Of a stretch of 64,000 bases of DNA, positions 17,127-25,978 are shown piece by piece. This stretch comes from Saprospiraceae bacterium (GTDB lineage Bacteria; Bacteroidota; Bacteroidia; Chitinophagales; Saprospiraceae). The translations under genes and the position numbers were made by a program. How positions within the stretch are numbered: the stretch's first letter is position 1; every line of letters begins with the position of its first letter. The stretch spans positions 62,001 to 126,000 of the forward strand of contig JAIYAP010000061.1 in the NCBI GenBank assembly GCA_027488935.1, given 5' to 3'. Below the pieces are notes generated by a model. That model did not search any database. It saw nothing but the letters and a program-made list of their open reading frames with translations, and was not told the DNA's origin.

Positions 17127-18110
17127 CTATCCACCAATTAAAATCATACTGCGATCCGTAAGCATCACCGTGTCATCAAAGGTGCCGCGGGTGGGTCGTT
17201 TGTCCCACACACTTTGAAAAATCAGGGGAGTAATATCTTCCTTTTGTCTGAATGGGGTTAATAAATCCGTCTCTGTATTGGAAAACAGGCAGTTTTTCAT
17301 TTTGCCATCTGCCGTCAGGCGCATCCGGTTGCAACCCGCACAAAACAAGTCAGAAACGGTGGTAATTACCGCAAACGTACCAGCAAATCCGGCAACCTGG
17401 AATTTCTTAGCGGTGTCATTGGGAGCGTCGCTCAGTTTTTCAATTTCAAATTGATTGGTAATCCGTTCCAAGATTTCTTGAAACGGCACCACTTTATTTT
17501 CATTCCAGGCATTTTGCACAAAAGGCATGAATTCAATAAAGCGAATATGCAAGGGTAAATGGCGGGTAAGTTCTACAAAATCAAGAATTTCCGCATCATT
17601 GACCCCACGCAGCAGCACCACGTTTATTTTGGTATGCAAACCCGCCTGCAACAACAATTGAATGTTTTGCCAAACGCGCTCAAATTGATCGCGCCGGGTT
17701 AAAACTGCAAATTTTTCTCGATCCAGGGTATCCAAACTCACATTTAAGGAGCGCACACCCGCCGCAACCAGCACGTCCAGGCATTGATCCAGGAGCACGC
17801 CGTTGGTGGTCATGGTCAATTCAATAGGCAATTGAGCAAGTGCTGTGATGATGGCCGGTGCATCCTTGCGCACCAACGGCTCGCCGCCCGTCAGCCGGAT
17901 TTTGCGCACACCCAGGGAAACAAAAAGCCGTGCAATCGCGATAATTTCCTCCGTTTGCATCAGTCTTTCCTGGGGCCAGAATTGCATATTTTCATCAGGC
18001 ATGCAATACAAACACCGGAAATTGCACTTATCCGTGAGGGATATCCGAAGATAATCATGCACGCGCTGGTATTGATCAATCAGTGGATTTGAAAGGCCAT
18101 CAGTCCCCAT
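17127..18110 (-). CDS. moaA: GTP 3',8-cyclase MoaA
   Basis: 327 residues. The radical SAM cluster motif CNFRCLYCMP supplies Cys29, Cys33 and Cys36. RLTGGEPLVRKD is the SAM-binding GGEP motif. The second iron-sulfur cluster is in FCAGCNRMRLTADGKMKNCLF, and the protein ends in the conserved double glycine (ILIGG). MoaA converts GTP to 3',8-cyclo-GTP, the first step of molybdenum cofactor synthesis, and its presence fits the molybdo/tungsto formate dehydrogenase encoded 4 kb away. Length is normal. The start overlaps the end of the upstream MmcQ-like gene by 11 bp. No other moa, mog or moe genes lie in the window. Confidence 0.95.
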   Translation of the reverse strand: MGTDGLSNPLIDQYQRVHDYLRISLTDKCNFRCLYCMPDENMQFWPQERLMQTEEIIAIARLFVSLGVRKIRLTGGEPLVRKDAPAIITALAQLPIELTMTTNGVLLDQCLDVLVAAGVRSLNVSLDTLDREKFAVLTRRDQFERVWQNIQLLLQAGLHTKINVVLLRGVNDAEILDFVELTRHLPLHIRFIEFMPFVQNAWNENKVVPFQEILERITNQFEIEKLSDAPNDTAKKFQVAGFAGTFAVITTVSDLFCAGCNRMRLTADGKMKNCLFSNTETDLLTPFRQKEDITPLIFQSVWDKRPTRGTFDDTVMLTDRSMILIGG

Positions 18111-18477
18111 TTTTGTTGTCTTTGAACAAAGATAACTGTTCTTTTTCGCTTTTCTTCAGCGTTTTAGCAGTTTGGGCATACGAATGGTCGACCAAATGCC
18201 GCAACATTTTATCATCCAGGCTGCCGTCAAAGTCTACCGTATTCCAGTGTTTTTTATTCATGTGATACCCTGGTTGCACCTCCGGGTATTGCTCACGGAG
18301 TTCCAATACATAATCTGGGTCGGCTTTCAAATTGACCGTAAACCGATCGCTATCCAGGCCGGTGAGGGCAAATATTTTACCCAACACCCGAAAAACAAGC
18401 GTTTGCTCTCCAAAGGGAAAATCTTCCGTAACCCCTTCTTTTTCAAGGCAATATATGCGAAATGCTTCTATGTCCAT
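18100..18477 (-). CDS. MmcQ/YjbR family protein
   Basis: 125 residues from MDIEAFRIYCLEKEGVTEDFPFG, the classic YjbR opening, followed by GKIFALTGLD, VNLKADPDYVLELREQYPEVQPGYHMNKKHWNTV and the end of the double-wing CyaY-like fold. YjbR proteins are proposed DNA-binding proteins of unknown role. An ATG at 18498 would add seven residues not seen in the family, so 18477 is chosen. It overlaps moaA by 11 bp and follows the SDR gene by 21 bp, so the three leftward genes probably share a transcript. Confidence 0.88.
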   Translation of the reverse strand: MDIEAFRIYCLEKEGVTEDFPFGEQTLVFRVLGKIFALTGLDSDRFTVNLKADPDYVLELREQYPEVQPGYHMNKKHWNTVDFDGSLDDKMLRHLVDHSYAQTAKTLKKSEKEQLSLFKDNKNGD

Positions 18478-18498
18478 TTGAATAAATGGTTTAAACAA

Positions 18499-19209
18499 TT
18501 ACCATTCTTGCGACATCGGGTGCAGCATCAACTCATCAATGATCACATGGGCAGGCGCATTGAGTATGTAGGCCACCGCATCGGCAATGTCCCGAGGTTG
18601 CAAATAACTGGCGCGGTGCGGCTGTCCAGGATCGCCCTCGTGAAAATAGGTGTCCACCAAGCCGGGGTAAATGACGCTCACTTTAATGCCCAGTTTGCGC
18701 ACTTCCCGCCGAACGGCTTCAAAATAAGCATGTTGTGCATATTTGCTGGCGCAATACAAACTGCCTTCAGCAAAAGTGCGCTTTGAAACATCGGATGCAA
18801 TGCCAACAATATGCCCGGTTCCCGCCGATTTCATGGTCGGTAAAACCGCTTTGGTCAATAAAAAGGAGCCTTTTACATTAACATCCATCACCTGGTCCCA
18901 TTCCTCCGTTGTAATCATTTCGGAGTTTTTAAAAACACCCACCCCGGCATTGTTAATCAGGGTGTCGATGCGGCCAAAATCCTGCAAAACCTGATTAACG
19001 GTAGCCTGCACCTGTTCGGGCTCACTAATATCAACGGCAAAAGAAAGTGCTTTTCCGCCGGCCTGGTCTATTTCGAACTCCAGTTCCGAAATTTCTTCGG
19101 CATTGCGTGCCAGCAATACAACAAAGTGGTTTTCATGGGCCAGACGGGTGCCAATTGCCCGGCCAATACCCCGGGATGCGCCAGAAATGATGGTGATCTT
19201 CTTATCCAT
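18499..19209 (-). CDS. SDR family NAD(P)-dependent oxidoreductase
   Basis: 236 residues with every classical SDR motif: the nucleotide loop GASRGIG at 10-16, NNAG at 87-90, catalytic Ser139, and YCASK with Tyr152 and Lys156. The residues after the first strand (ARNAEE) lean toward NADP. It resembles 3-oxoacyl-ACP reductase-like and YdfG-like SDRs, but the substrate cannot be assigned. First of a leftward run with the MmcQ-like gene and moaA. Confidence 0.88.
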   Translation of the reverse strand: MDKKITIISGASRGIGRAIGTRLAHENHFVVLLARNAEEISELEFEIDQAGGKALSFAVDISEPEQVQATVNQVLQDFGRIDTLINNAGVGVFKNSEMITTEEWDQVMDVNVKGSFLLTKAVLPTMKSAGTGHIVGIASDVSKRTFAEGSLYCASKYAQHAYFEAVRREVRKLGIKVSVIYPGLVDTYFHEGDPGQPHRASYLQPRDIADAVAYILNAPAHVIIDELMLHPMSQEW

Positions 19210-19271
19210 TGGATAGATAATTGCTTGATAAATAATGGGTTGTGATTTGGATTTTGGGGTAAAAATGCAAT

Positions 19272-19892
19272 TTAAAACAAGCCATGTAATTCGCCTTGTA
19301 CCATTTCCAGTACCCGCGCAGAGGCTTCTTTGTCATTTTGAAAGTCGAAATTATCCACATTAATAATGAGCAACCGGCCTTCACGGTATCCGCCAATCCA
19401 GTTTTCGTAGCGCTCATTCAAGTGTTTGAGGTAATCAATACTGATGCTGCCTTCGTAATCGCGGCCGCGCATTTGTATGTGTTCCACCAGGGTGGGAATA
19501 GAAGACCGCAGGTAAATCAGCAAATCGGGAGCCTTGATTTGAGAGATAATCGACTGGAACAAGGTCGTATAGTTTTCAAAATCGCGGCGTTCCATCAGGC
19601 CCATGTCCGCGAGGTTGGGGGCAAAAATGAAAGCATCTTCATAAATTGTACGGTCCTGAATCACCGTTCGGTGGCCCTGTTGGATGCGCAACATTTGCTG
19701 ATAACGGCTGGAAAGGAAGAACACCTGGAGGTTGAACGACCAGCGTTTCATATCCATATAAAAATCAGAGAGATAGGGATTGTTTTCCGTATCTTCATAA
19801 TGTACATCCCAATTGAAATGACGGGCAAGTAATTCGCATAGGGTTGTTTTCCCCGCACCGATATTGCCTGCGATGGCCACGTGCTTAATCAT
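19272..19892 (-). CDS. Deoxynucleoside kinase (dGK/dAK type)
   Basis: 206 residues beginning MIKHVAIAGNIGAGKTTL, with the P-loop GNIGAGKT at 9-16. YEDTENNPYLSDFYMDMKRWSFNLQ is the typical substrate-binding region of bacterial deoxyguanosine/deoxyadenosine kinases, and QDRTIYEDAFIFA is the DRS/ERS-like motif. A C-terminal lid follows (RGRDYEGSISIDYLKHLNERYENWI). It phosphorylates salvaged deoxynucleosides in the cytoplasm. An ATG at 19925 would extend it by 11 residues; 19892 places the P-loop at the family's usual distance. It stands alone, 62 bp upstream of the SDR gene on the same strand. Confidence 0.88.
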   Translation of the reverse strand: MIKHVAIAGNIGAGKTTLCELLARHFNWDVHYEDTENNPYLSDFYMDMKRWSFNLQVFFLSSRYQQMLRIQQGHRTVIQDRTIYEDAFIFAPNLADMGLMERRDFENYTTLFQSIISQIKAPDLLIYLRSSIPTLVEHIQMRGRDYEGSISIDYLKHLNERYENWIGGYREGRLLIINVDNFDFQNDKEASARVLEMVQGELHGLF

Positions 19893-20190
19893 GGTCTTGT
19901 TGGAGGGTAAACCTGAGTTGATCATAATCGTTTTTGGTAGTACAGCAAATTTGTGGGCAAGCGCGGGTCAAGCATTGGTACTGACGACGCATTGCATCCG
20001 GTTATCGGCACGAAGGTATAAGTTCGCTTTCTGAGATACTTTGAAAAATTTGGTTTTTTATCAACATTTACTGAACGTTTAACGAACAGATCACCCTATT
20101 GAGCGGGTAATATGGGGCAAACTTCGATCCTTTTTTAGTTGTTTAAAAAAAAGCGTTTATTTCGGCCATCTTTTATCAAATGCACCTACC

Positions 20191-20898
20191 ATGCTGATAT
20201 CCATTCGCAACCTGAATAAAACTTATCAAATGGGCGCCGAAGTTGTGGAGGCCTTGAAAAATGTGTCGCTCGAAATTGAGAAAAACGAATATGTAGCATT
20301 AATGGGACCTTCTGGTAGTGGAAAATCTACCCTGATGAACCTAGTGGGCTGTTTGGACTCCCCTACCCGCGGCGAATACTGGCTCAACGGTATTGAAGTA
20401 AGCACCATGGACGATAGCGAACTTGCCGAAGTGCGCAACAAACAAATTGGGTTTGTTTTTCAAACCTTCAACCTGATGCCCCGCCTTTCGGCCCTCGAAA
20501 ACGTTGCCCTGCCCCTGGTTTATGCAGGTGTTCGCAAAGAAGAACGCCTCGATCGCGCCCGGCAGGTACTCGAGTCGGTTGGACTGGGCGATCGCGTCGG
20601 ACATAAACCGAACGAATTGTCGGGTGGACAGCGCCAAAGGGTGGCCGTAGCCCGGGCCCTGGTCAACAATCCGGCCATTATTTTGGCCGACGAACCCACA
20701 GGTAACCTTGATACCAAAACTTCCTACGAAATCATGGGTTTGTTCGAAACCATCCACCAATTGGGCAACACCGTTATTTTGGTAACGCACGAACAAGATA
20801 TTGCACAACACGCCCACCGAATCGTACGCCTACGCGACGGCCTGATCGAAACGGATATTGCCAATGAGGATATTATTCGGGTGTTGACACACGCGTAA
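20191..20898 (+). CDS. ABC transporter ATP-binding protein, LolD/MacB type
   Basis: 235 residues, one complete ABC domain: Walker [10 protein letters not shown] (39-47), Q-loop [20 protein letters not shown], signature [15 protein letters not shown] (143-157), Walker [13 protein letters not shown] (catalytic Glu168) and the switch HEQDIAQHA. The FQ..NL.P..TALENV pattern is that of LolD/MacB/FtsE-type ATPases, which power extraction of lipoproteins or substrates from the periplasmic side of the inner membrane. No FtsX-like permease lies next to it, so the partner must be elsewhere. A strong hairpin terminator follows the stop. Confidence 0.9.
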   Translation: MLISIRNLNKTYQMGAEVVEALKNVSLEIEKNEYVALMGPSGSGKSTLMNLVGCLDSPTRGEYWLNGIEVSTMDDSELAEVRNKQIGFVFQTFNLMPRLSALENVALPLVYAGVRKEERLDRARQVLESVGLGDRVGHKPNELSGGQRQRVAVARALVNNPAIILADEPTGNLDTKTSYEIMGLFETIHQLGNTVILVTHEQDIAQHAHRIVRLRDGLIETDIANEDIIRVLTHA

Positions 20899-20923
20899 TT
20901 TACAAAACTAGGTAACACGCGTC

Positions 20924-20963
20924 ATCCCGAATTTTGGTGGAAACCAGAATTCGGGATTTTTTA
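20924..20963 (+). terminator. Rho-independent terminator after the ABC ATPase gene
   Basis: A 14-bp stem (ATCCCGAATTTTGG at 20924-20937 pairing with CCAGAATTCGGGAT at 20944-20957, one G-T pair), a six-base loop and a run of six or seven T. It ends the transcript 26 bp after the stop codon. Confidence 0.88.
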
Positions 20964-20993
20964 TCCATTTTACCGAACACCCATTGGGCAACG

Positions 20994-21080
20994 CGACGAC
21001 CTCGTGAGAGGTCGAACATTTGTAGAAAAGATACAATGTCCGAACCCACGCACGACTTCGGAGAAGTCGAACATTTGTAG
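20994..21080. repeat. Two direct repeats, each a hairpin followed by GAACATTTGTAG
   Basis: Copy 1 has GACCTC-GTGA-GAGGTC at 20998-21013, copy 2 has GACTTC-GGA-GAAGTC at 21054-21068. Each is followed directly by GAACATTTGTAG (21014-21025 and 21069-21080) and preceded by ACGAC or CGCAC-like sequence. The stem differs between copies by a compensatory C-to-T/G-to-A change, so pairing is preserved. Between them TACAATGTCCGAAC (from 21032) is a loose inverse of the shared tail. The stretch from 20964 to 21270 otherwise shows no gene. Confidence 0.75.
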
Positions 21081-21254
21081 GTCCAACTTGTAATTAAATT
21101 AGGCGCAAAATTGGGATTTAAATAATGCAGGAAGAAATGCAAACTAAAGATCTCAAAAAATGAAACATTTGATTCGTTATTTCCTGATTTTATTACGCCT
21201 AAATACGTTTAATTCTATAATTAAATGGCGTAAGTCTATTTTGGCCAATCTTTA

Positions 21255-21287
21255 TTGCAAAATGCAAAGACAAGCAATGTATATTTG
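21255..21287 (+). promoter_or_regulatory. Probable promoter of the formate dehydrogenase genes
   Basis: TTG at 21255-21257 is followed after 22 nt by TATATTTG at 21280-21287, a good match to the Bacteroidota promoter. Transcription would begin near 21293, about 50 nt before the ATG at 21342. This argues against the in-frame ATG at 21262 region upstream being used. Confidence 0.5.
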
Positions 21288-21341
21288 CCCGATAAGGCAT
21301 GCAGCGCAGCATGCCGGAATCCGCAAACAATACGCCGCAGT

Positions 21342-22991
21342 ATGTCAAAAAATATCAGTGCTTTATCTGGCCGCAAGGGAATGGCGGAAAATTTGTTTGA
21401 ATTGCTGGGCCGCAGCGCCGAAGCAACCGGCCATGCCGATCCGGCCGAACTGACCCGGCTCGCAGAAGCATTCCTGATCGGGTCGGCCAATGTATATGGC
21501 GCTTCCAGTTTTTATGATTTTACCCGCCCCGAAAATAAAGGCAAACAAGTGTACGTCTGTAATGGCTCAGCCTGTTTAACGGCTGGTACACAAGATGCTG
21601 TAAAACAAACACTTGGCGCGCATTTTGAGGAGCATGAAATTGGTGAAATGTGCTGCCTGGGCCGTTGCCATGAAAACAAAGCATTTTTTTACAAAGATCA
21701 TAACTATTCGGGTGACGCGCTGGAAGCCGTTGCCGCCATAAAATCGGACAAAAAGGTAATTTCGGATCAATATCACACGGCCAGTTATGGCACCCCGGTG
21801 CTGATGCGCCCTTTTTCGGGCATCGAAACCTATTACCAAACCCTGAAAAAGGCGCTGGAGCAAACACCAGAAGCAATTTTGCAGGAGTTAACTGTTGCGG
21901 GCTTGCGCGGGCGCGGTGGTGCGGGATTTCCGATTGCCTTCAAGTTAGAATCCTGTAAAAACAGCCCCGGTGCACACAAATTCATCGTTTGCAACGCCGA
22001 TGAAGGCGATCCGGGGGCATACAGCGACCGATATTTACTAGAACAACAGCCCCATTCGGTGTTGCTAGGCATGATCATTGCCGGTTACGTCACCGGCGCG
22101 CAGACAGGTGTGCTGTATGTACGGGGCGAGTATCCGGAAGTATTTCCCATTTTAGAAACAGCACTACAGGCGCTGCGGGATCGCAATTTGATCGGTTTGA
22201 ATATCCTAGGGACCGATCTTGCTTTTGATTTTAAAGTGATTCGGGCACAAGGTGCCTATATCTGCGGCGAAGAAACGGCCTTGCTCAACTCCATTGAAGG
22301 TCAACGCCCGGAAGTGCGGGTGCGTCCGCCCTACCCCACCCAACAAGGCCTGTTCAACCTGCCAACCGTCGTCAATAATGTAGAAACCCTGGCTTGTATT
22401 CCGTTTATCCTCGAACACGGCGGCAGCGCTTTTGCGGCAATCGGCGCTGGACGGTCGACCGGCACCAAACTGGTTTCCCTGGATGGCCATTTCAAGCGTC
22501 CGGGTATCTATGAAGTCGACATGGGAACACCTTTATTCTTGGTATTCAATGAATTAGGCGGCGGTTTTCGACACAGCATCAAAGCAATGCACATCGGCGG
22601 ACCGCTGGGAGGACTGGTACCGGTACATAAAATTGCGGATTTAAACATCGCATTTGAATCTTTTGCCAGCCAGGGTTTTCTGTTGGGACATGCCTCCGTG
22701 GTGTGTATCCCCACCGATTTTCCGATGATTGAATATTTGGAGCACTTATTTCAATTTACCGCCCACGAAAGCTGCGGCAAGTGTTTTCCTTGTCGATTAG
22801 GCTCCACCCGCGGTTACGAGTTGTTGCACAAAGCCCGAAACAGCGATTATAAAATCGACCCCGAATTACTGAATGACCTGCTGGAGACGATGGAAACCGG
22901 ATCATTATGCGCACTGGGCGGGGGCTTGCCTTTGCCGATAAAAAATGCGTTGCTTTATTTTCAGGAAGAACTAAAAGGGTTTTTTAGTTGA
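21342..22991 (+). CDS. NAD-dependent formate dehydrogenase beta subunit, NuoE-NuoF fusion
   Basis: 549 residues. Part one (about 1-135) is a NuoE-like thioredoxin-fold [2Fe-2S] domain: YVCNGSAC gives Cx4C and CCLGRC gives Cx3C. Part two is NuoF-like: GRGGAGFP and NADEGDPGAYSDR (FMN site), GEETALLNSIEG (NADH site), and ESCGKCFPCR with a later LCALGG cysteine for the [4Fe-4S] cluster. In FdsABG-type enzymes these parts are the separate gamma (FdsG) and beta (FdsB) chains; here they are one protein. It passes electrons from the alpha subunit to NAD+. Start at MSKNISAL follows a promoter-like box. The stop codon TGA lies in the arm of an intergenic repeat, 62 bp before the alpha gene. Confidence 0.88.
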   Translation: MSKNISALSGRKGMAENLFELLGRSAEATGHADPAELTRLAEAFLIGSANVYGASSFYDFTRPENKGKQVYVCNGSACLTAGTQDAVKQTLGAHFEEHEIGEMCCLGRCHENKAFFYKDHNYSGDALEAVAAIKSDKKVISDQYHTASYGTPVLMRPFSGIETYYQTLKKALEQTPEAILQELTVAGLRGRGGAGFPIAFKLESCKNSPGAHKFIVCNADEGDPGAYSDRYLLEQQPHSVLLGMIIAGYVTGAQTGVLYVRGEYPEVFPILETALQALRDRNLIGLNILGTDLAFDFKVIRAQGAYICGEETALLNSIEGQRPEVRVRPPYPTQQGLFNLPTVVNNVETLACIPFILEHGGSAFAAIGAGRSTGTKLVSLDGHFKRPGIYEVDMGTPLFLVFNELGGGFRHSIKAMHIGGPLGGLVPVHKIADLNIAFESFASQGFLLGHASVVCIPTDFPMIEYLEHLFQFTAHESCGKCFPCRLGSTRGYELLHKARNSDYKIDPELLNDLLETMETGSLCALGGGLPLPIKNALLYFQEELKGFFS

Positions 22992-23045
22992 TAGGCCGTG
23001 TTTCACCCGAGGTGACAAACAACTAATAACTAACAACTAACAACT
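22985..23045. repeat. Short copy of an intergenic repeat with AGTTGATAG and TAACAACTA arms
   Basis: The left arm TAGTTGATAG (22985-22994) contains the stop codon of the beta gene. A core with CACCCGAGGTGACA follows, then a right arm of repeated TAACAAC units (23017-23045) ending just before the alpha-subunit gene. The same arms and a related GAGGTG/CACC core appear much enlarged at 40312-40574, so the two are members of one family. Confidence 0.7.
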
Positions 23046-23053
23046 ATTTATAA

Positions 23054-25789
23054 ATGAGTACTGCAGTTTCTAAATTCGCCTACATCGACAACGTCGCCCA
23101 CGAAATCAAAGAGGGGGAAACTATTTTGTCGTTTTTGAAACGGGTTTATGGCAAAAATGCCGTGCCAACGCTCTGCGATGCGCCCAATTTAGACCCGTAT
23201 GGCGCTTGCAGGGTATGCAGTGTTGATGTTGCACTTCAGCCGGGCGGACCGACCAAAGCACAGGCTTCCTGCCATACGCCGGTGATGCCCGATACTTATA
23301 TTTTTCCAAATTCAGCACGCATCAAAAAGTTGCGTAAAAACATTGTCGAACTGGTGCTTACCGACCACCCGCTCGATTGCCTGACCTGTGAGGTAAACAA
23401 CAATTGCGAATTGCAAACCGTAGCCGCACAAGTAGGTGTGCGCGATGTGCGGTATCCCGAAGGCAAAAACCACCTCGAACGGAAAAAAGACCTGAGCCAT
23501 CCGTATATGACCATGGATTTGTCGAAATGCATCAATTGTTCGCGGTGTGTACGGGCGTGCGATGAGGTGCAAGGCCAATTCGTGTTAAGTATGGCTGGTC
23601 GCGGTTTTGACAGTCATATTATTAAAGGCTTGGATACCACCTTTGCCGAGTCGGATTGTGTAAGTTGTGGCGCTTGTGCACAGGCCTGCCCAACTTCGGC
23701 CATTAGTGATGTATTTGAATCAAAATCAGTCCAATACGATACCAAGGTGCGCAGCGTTTGCACCTATTGCGGGGTCGGCTGCAATTTGGAAGTGGCCGTT
23801 TCTGGTGGCACCATCAAATCCATCCAGGCACCTTTCGAAGCGGCGGCCAATGGCGGACATACCTGCCTGAAGGGCCGTTATGCTTTTTCGTTTTACAACC
23901 ATGCCGACCGAATTCGCACGCCATTGATCAAACGCAACGGGGTGTTGGAGCCTGCCAGCTGGGAAGAAGCCTATGATTTTATAGCCACCAAGCTGAATGC
24001 CATCAAACAGGAATTTGGTCCGGATTATATCGCCGGCGTTTCTTCGGCCCGCTGCACCAACGAAGAAAATTACCTGATGCAGAAATTCATCCGTGCGGTC
24101 ATTGGCACCAACAACATCGACAGTTGTGCGCGGGTATGCCACTCCCCTACGGCCCTGGGCATGCAACGTACCTTTGGAACGGGTGCAGCCACCAATTCTA
24201 TTGTCGACCTGAAATACACCGATTGTATGATGGTCATCGGTGCCAATCCGAGCGCAGCACACCCGGTAACCGGAGCGAAGATCAAACAACAGGCCATGAA
24301 GGGCAAAACCCTGATTGTACTGGATCCGCGCAAAACCGAACTGGCGCGTTATGCCCAGTTCCATCTGCAATTACGCCCGGGCACCAACGTAGCAGTACTG
24401 AACATGATGTTGTATTATATCATGTCAGAAGGACTTGAAGATCAGGAGTTTATAGCATCACGCACCGAAGGTTATGCCGAGTTTAAAGCCCAGGTGATGG
24501 GCTTGGATATCGATGAACTGGAGCGCGTTTCTGGGGTAGATCGCCTGCTTGTACGCGCGGCTGCGATCGCGTATGCATCGGCCGGATCTGCCATGTCGTT
24601 TCATGGCTTAGGGGTAACGGAACATTCTTATGGAACTTATTCCGTCATGTTAATTGCTGATTTGGCGATGATTACGGGCAATATTGGTCGGCGAGGCGTT
24701 GGCGTAAACCCTTTGCGCGGCCAAAACAACGTGCAAGGCGCTGCGGATATGGGCTGTCAGCCACACCAGGGCGCGGGATACCTCGATTTGACCTTGCCGG
24801 AAGTGCATGCGCAATATGAAGATTTTTACCAGGCAAAACTGCCCCTGCACATTGGCTATAAAATTCCGCAAATGTATGATGCCGCGCTTGATAACCGCTT
24901 GAAGGCCTTGTGGGTAATCGGGGAAGATATGGCGCAAACAGACCCCAACACCCAACATGTATTATCCGCTTTGAAAAAACTGGATTTGTTGGTGGTGCAA
25001 GAATTGTTCATGACCGAAACCGCCAAATTGGCTGATGTCGTGCTGCCGGGTGCTTCCTTTTTGGAAAAAAGCGGCACGTTCACCAATGGCGAACGCCGCA
25101 TTCAACGAGTAAATAAAGTGGTAGACCCCATCGCCGGAAAAACAGACGGACAAATTATTGTGGACATCATGAACCACATGGGATACACCCAAGCCGATTA
25201 CGATCCGGAAACCCTGTTGCAGGAAATTTCCCAAATCGTGCCGTTTTTTGCCGGGGTAAAATGGAAAGAACTTGGGGATAATGGCAAACAATGGCCCGTA
25301 TTACCCGATGGCAGCGACACGGAAATATTGCATACCGAAACATTTAAACGCGGACGTGGCAGATTTATCGGCACCCCATTTAAAGAATCGCAGGAATTGA
25401 TTCAACATGCCAAGCAGTTTCCATATATTATTACCACCAACCGCGAACTGGAACACTACAATTGCGGCGCCATGACCCGCCGAACCCGCAACGTGCACAT
25501 CCTGAAAGAAGACGTGCTGCTCATCAACCCGGCAGATGCGGCCAAGCACTTTATTGCCGATGGCGATATGGTATGTGTCGAATCGGCCCGAGGAAAAGTG
25601 GACATCAAGGCGCGGATTTCCGAAGAAGTAAAACCAGGTATTTTAAGCACGACCTTCCACTTTCCGGAGATGTTGATCAACAATATAACGTCTTCGATTT
25701 CGGATACCGAGGCCATGTGTCCGGAGTACAAAGTGGTAGCGGCGAATATTCGGAAAAGCAAGGGGCAGTACAAAATCCCCGTTGTTTAG
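23054..25789 (+). CDS. fdsA: Formate dehydrogenase alpha subunit (Mo/W-bisPGD), FdsA-like
   Basis: 911 residues. The N-terminal [2Fe-2S] ferredoxin has LCDAP, GACRVC and ASCHTP; next come a His-Cys3 cluster motif (DHPLDCLTCEVNNNCEL) and two [4Fe-4S] motifs (CINCSRCVRAC, CVSCGACAQACP). The molybdopterin oxidoreductase part opens with CTYCGVGC. The metal ligand is the second cysteine of CARVCHSPT, where E. coli FdhF has selenocysteine, followed by the catalytic His. The C-terminal MPT-dinucleotide-binding domain has TNRELEHYNCGAMTRRT. It oxidises formate to CO2 and passes electrons to the NuoEF-like beta subunit. moaA nearby supports a molybdenum cofactor. No FdsD or FdsC gene is next to it. 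Confidence 0.92.
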   Translation: MSTAVSKFAYIDNVAHEIKEGETILSFLKRVYGKNAVPTLCDAPNLDPYGACRVCSVDVALQPGGPTKAQASCHTPVMPDTYIFPNSARIKKLRKNIVELVLTDHPLDCLTCEVNNNCELQTVAAQVGVRDVRYPEGKNHLERKKDLSHPYMTMDLSKCINCSRCVRACDEVQGQFVLSMAGRGFDSHIIKGLDTTFAESDCVSCGACAQACPTSAISDVFESKSVQYDTKVRSVCTYCGVGCNLEVAVSGGTIKSIQAPFEAAANGGHTCLKGRYAFSFYNHADRIRTPLIKRNGVLEPASWEEAYDFIATKLNAIKQEFGPDYIAGVSSARCTNEENYLMQKFIRAVIGTNNIDSCARVCHSPTALGMQRTFGTGAATNSIVDLKYTDCMMVIGANPSAAHPVTGAKIKQQAMKGKTLIVLDPRKTELARYAQFHLQLRPGTNVAVLNMMLYYIMSEGLEDQEFIASRTEGYAEFKAQVMGLDIDELERVSGVDRLLVRAAAIAYASAGSAMSFHGLGVTEHSYGTYSVMLIADLAMITGNIGRRGVGVNPLRGQNNVQGAADMGCQPHQGAGYLDLTLPEVHAQYEDFYQAKLPLHIGYKIPQMYDAALDNRLKALWVIGEDMAQTDPNTQHVLSALKKLDLLVVQELFMTETAKLADVVLPGASFLEKSGTFTNGERRIQRVNKVVDPIAGKTDGQIIVDIMNHMGYTQADYDPETLLQEISQIVPFFAGVKWKELGDNGKQWPVLPDGSDTEILHTETFKRGRGRFIGTPFKESQELIQHAKQFPYIITTNRELEHYNCGAMTRRTRNVHILKEDVLLINPADAAKHFIADGDMVCVESARGKVDIKARISEEVKPGILSTTFHFPEMLINNITSSISDTEAMCPEYKVVAANIRKSKGQYKIPVV

Positions 25790-25978
25790 GGCCTTTTATG
25801 CCCATTTTGCGGATTTAATAAAGAATTTATATGTAAAAGCAAGCGCTTTGGTTTATCCTTGCGCCCAATTCTCTTTTTTACAGGCTCAAAATACGCGCAT
25901 ATTTATTTTGACGTATTTTGCCCTTCATTTTGCAACGAAACCACCTACCCTATTCGTCCAATTCAATAACACCATCCA

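Noticed and set aside
18499-19209. The SDR gene as the missing DprE2 partner of the DprE1-like oxidase
   Set aside because: It is 8 kb away on the other strand in a moaA/MmcQ run and shows only general SDR motifs.
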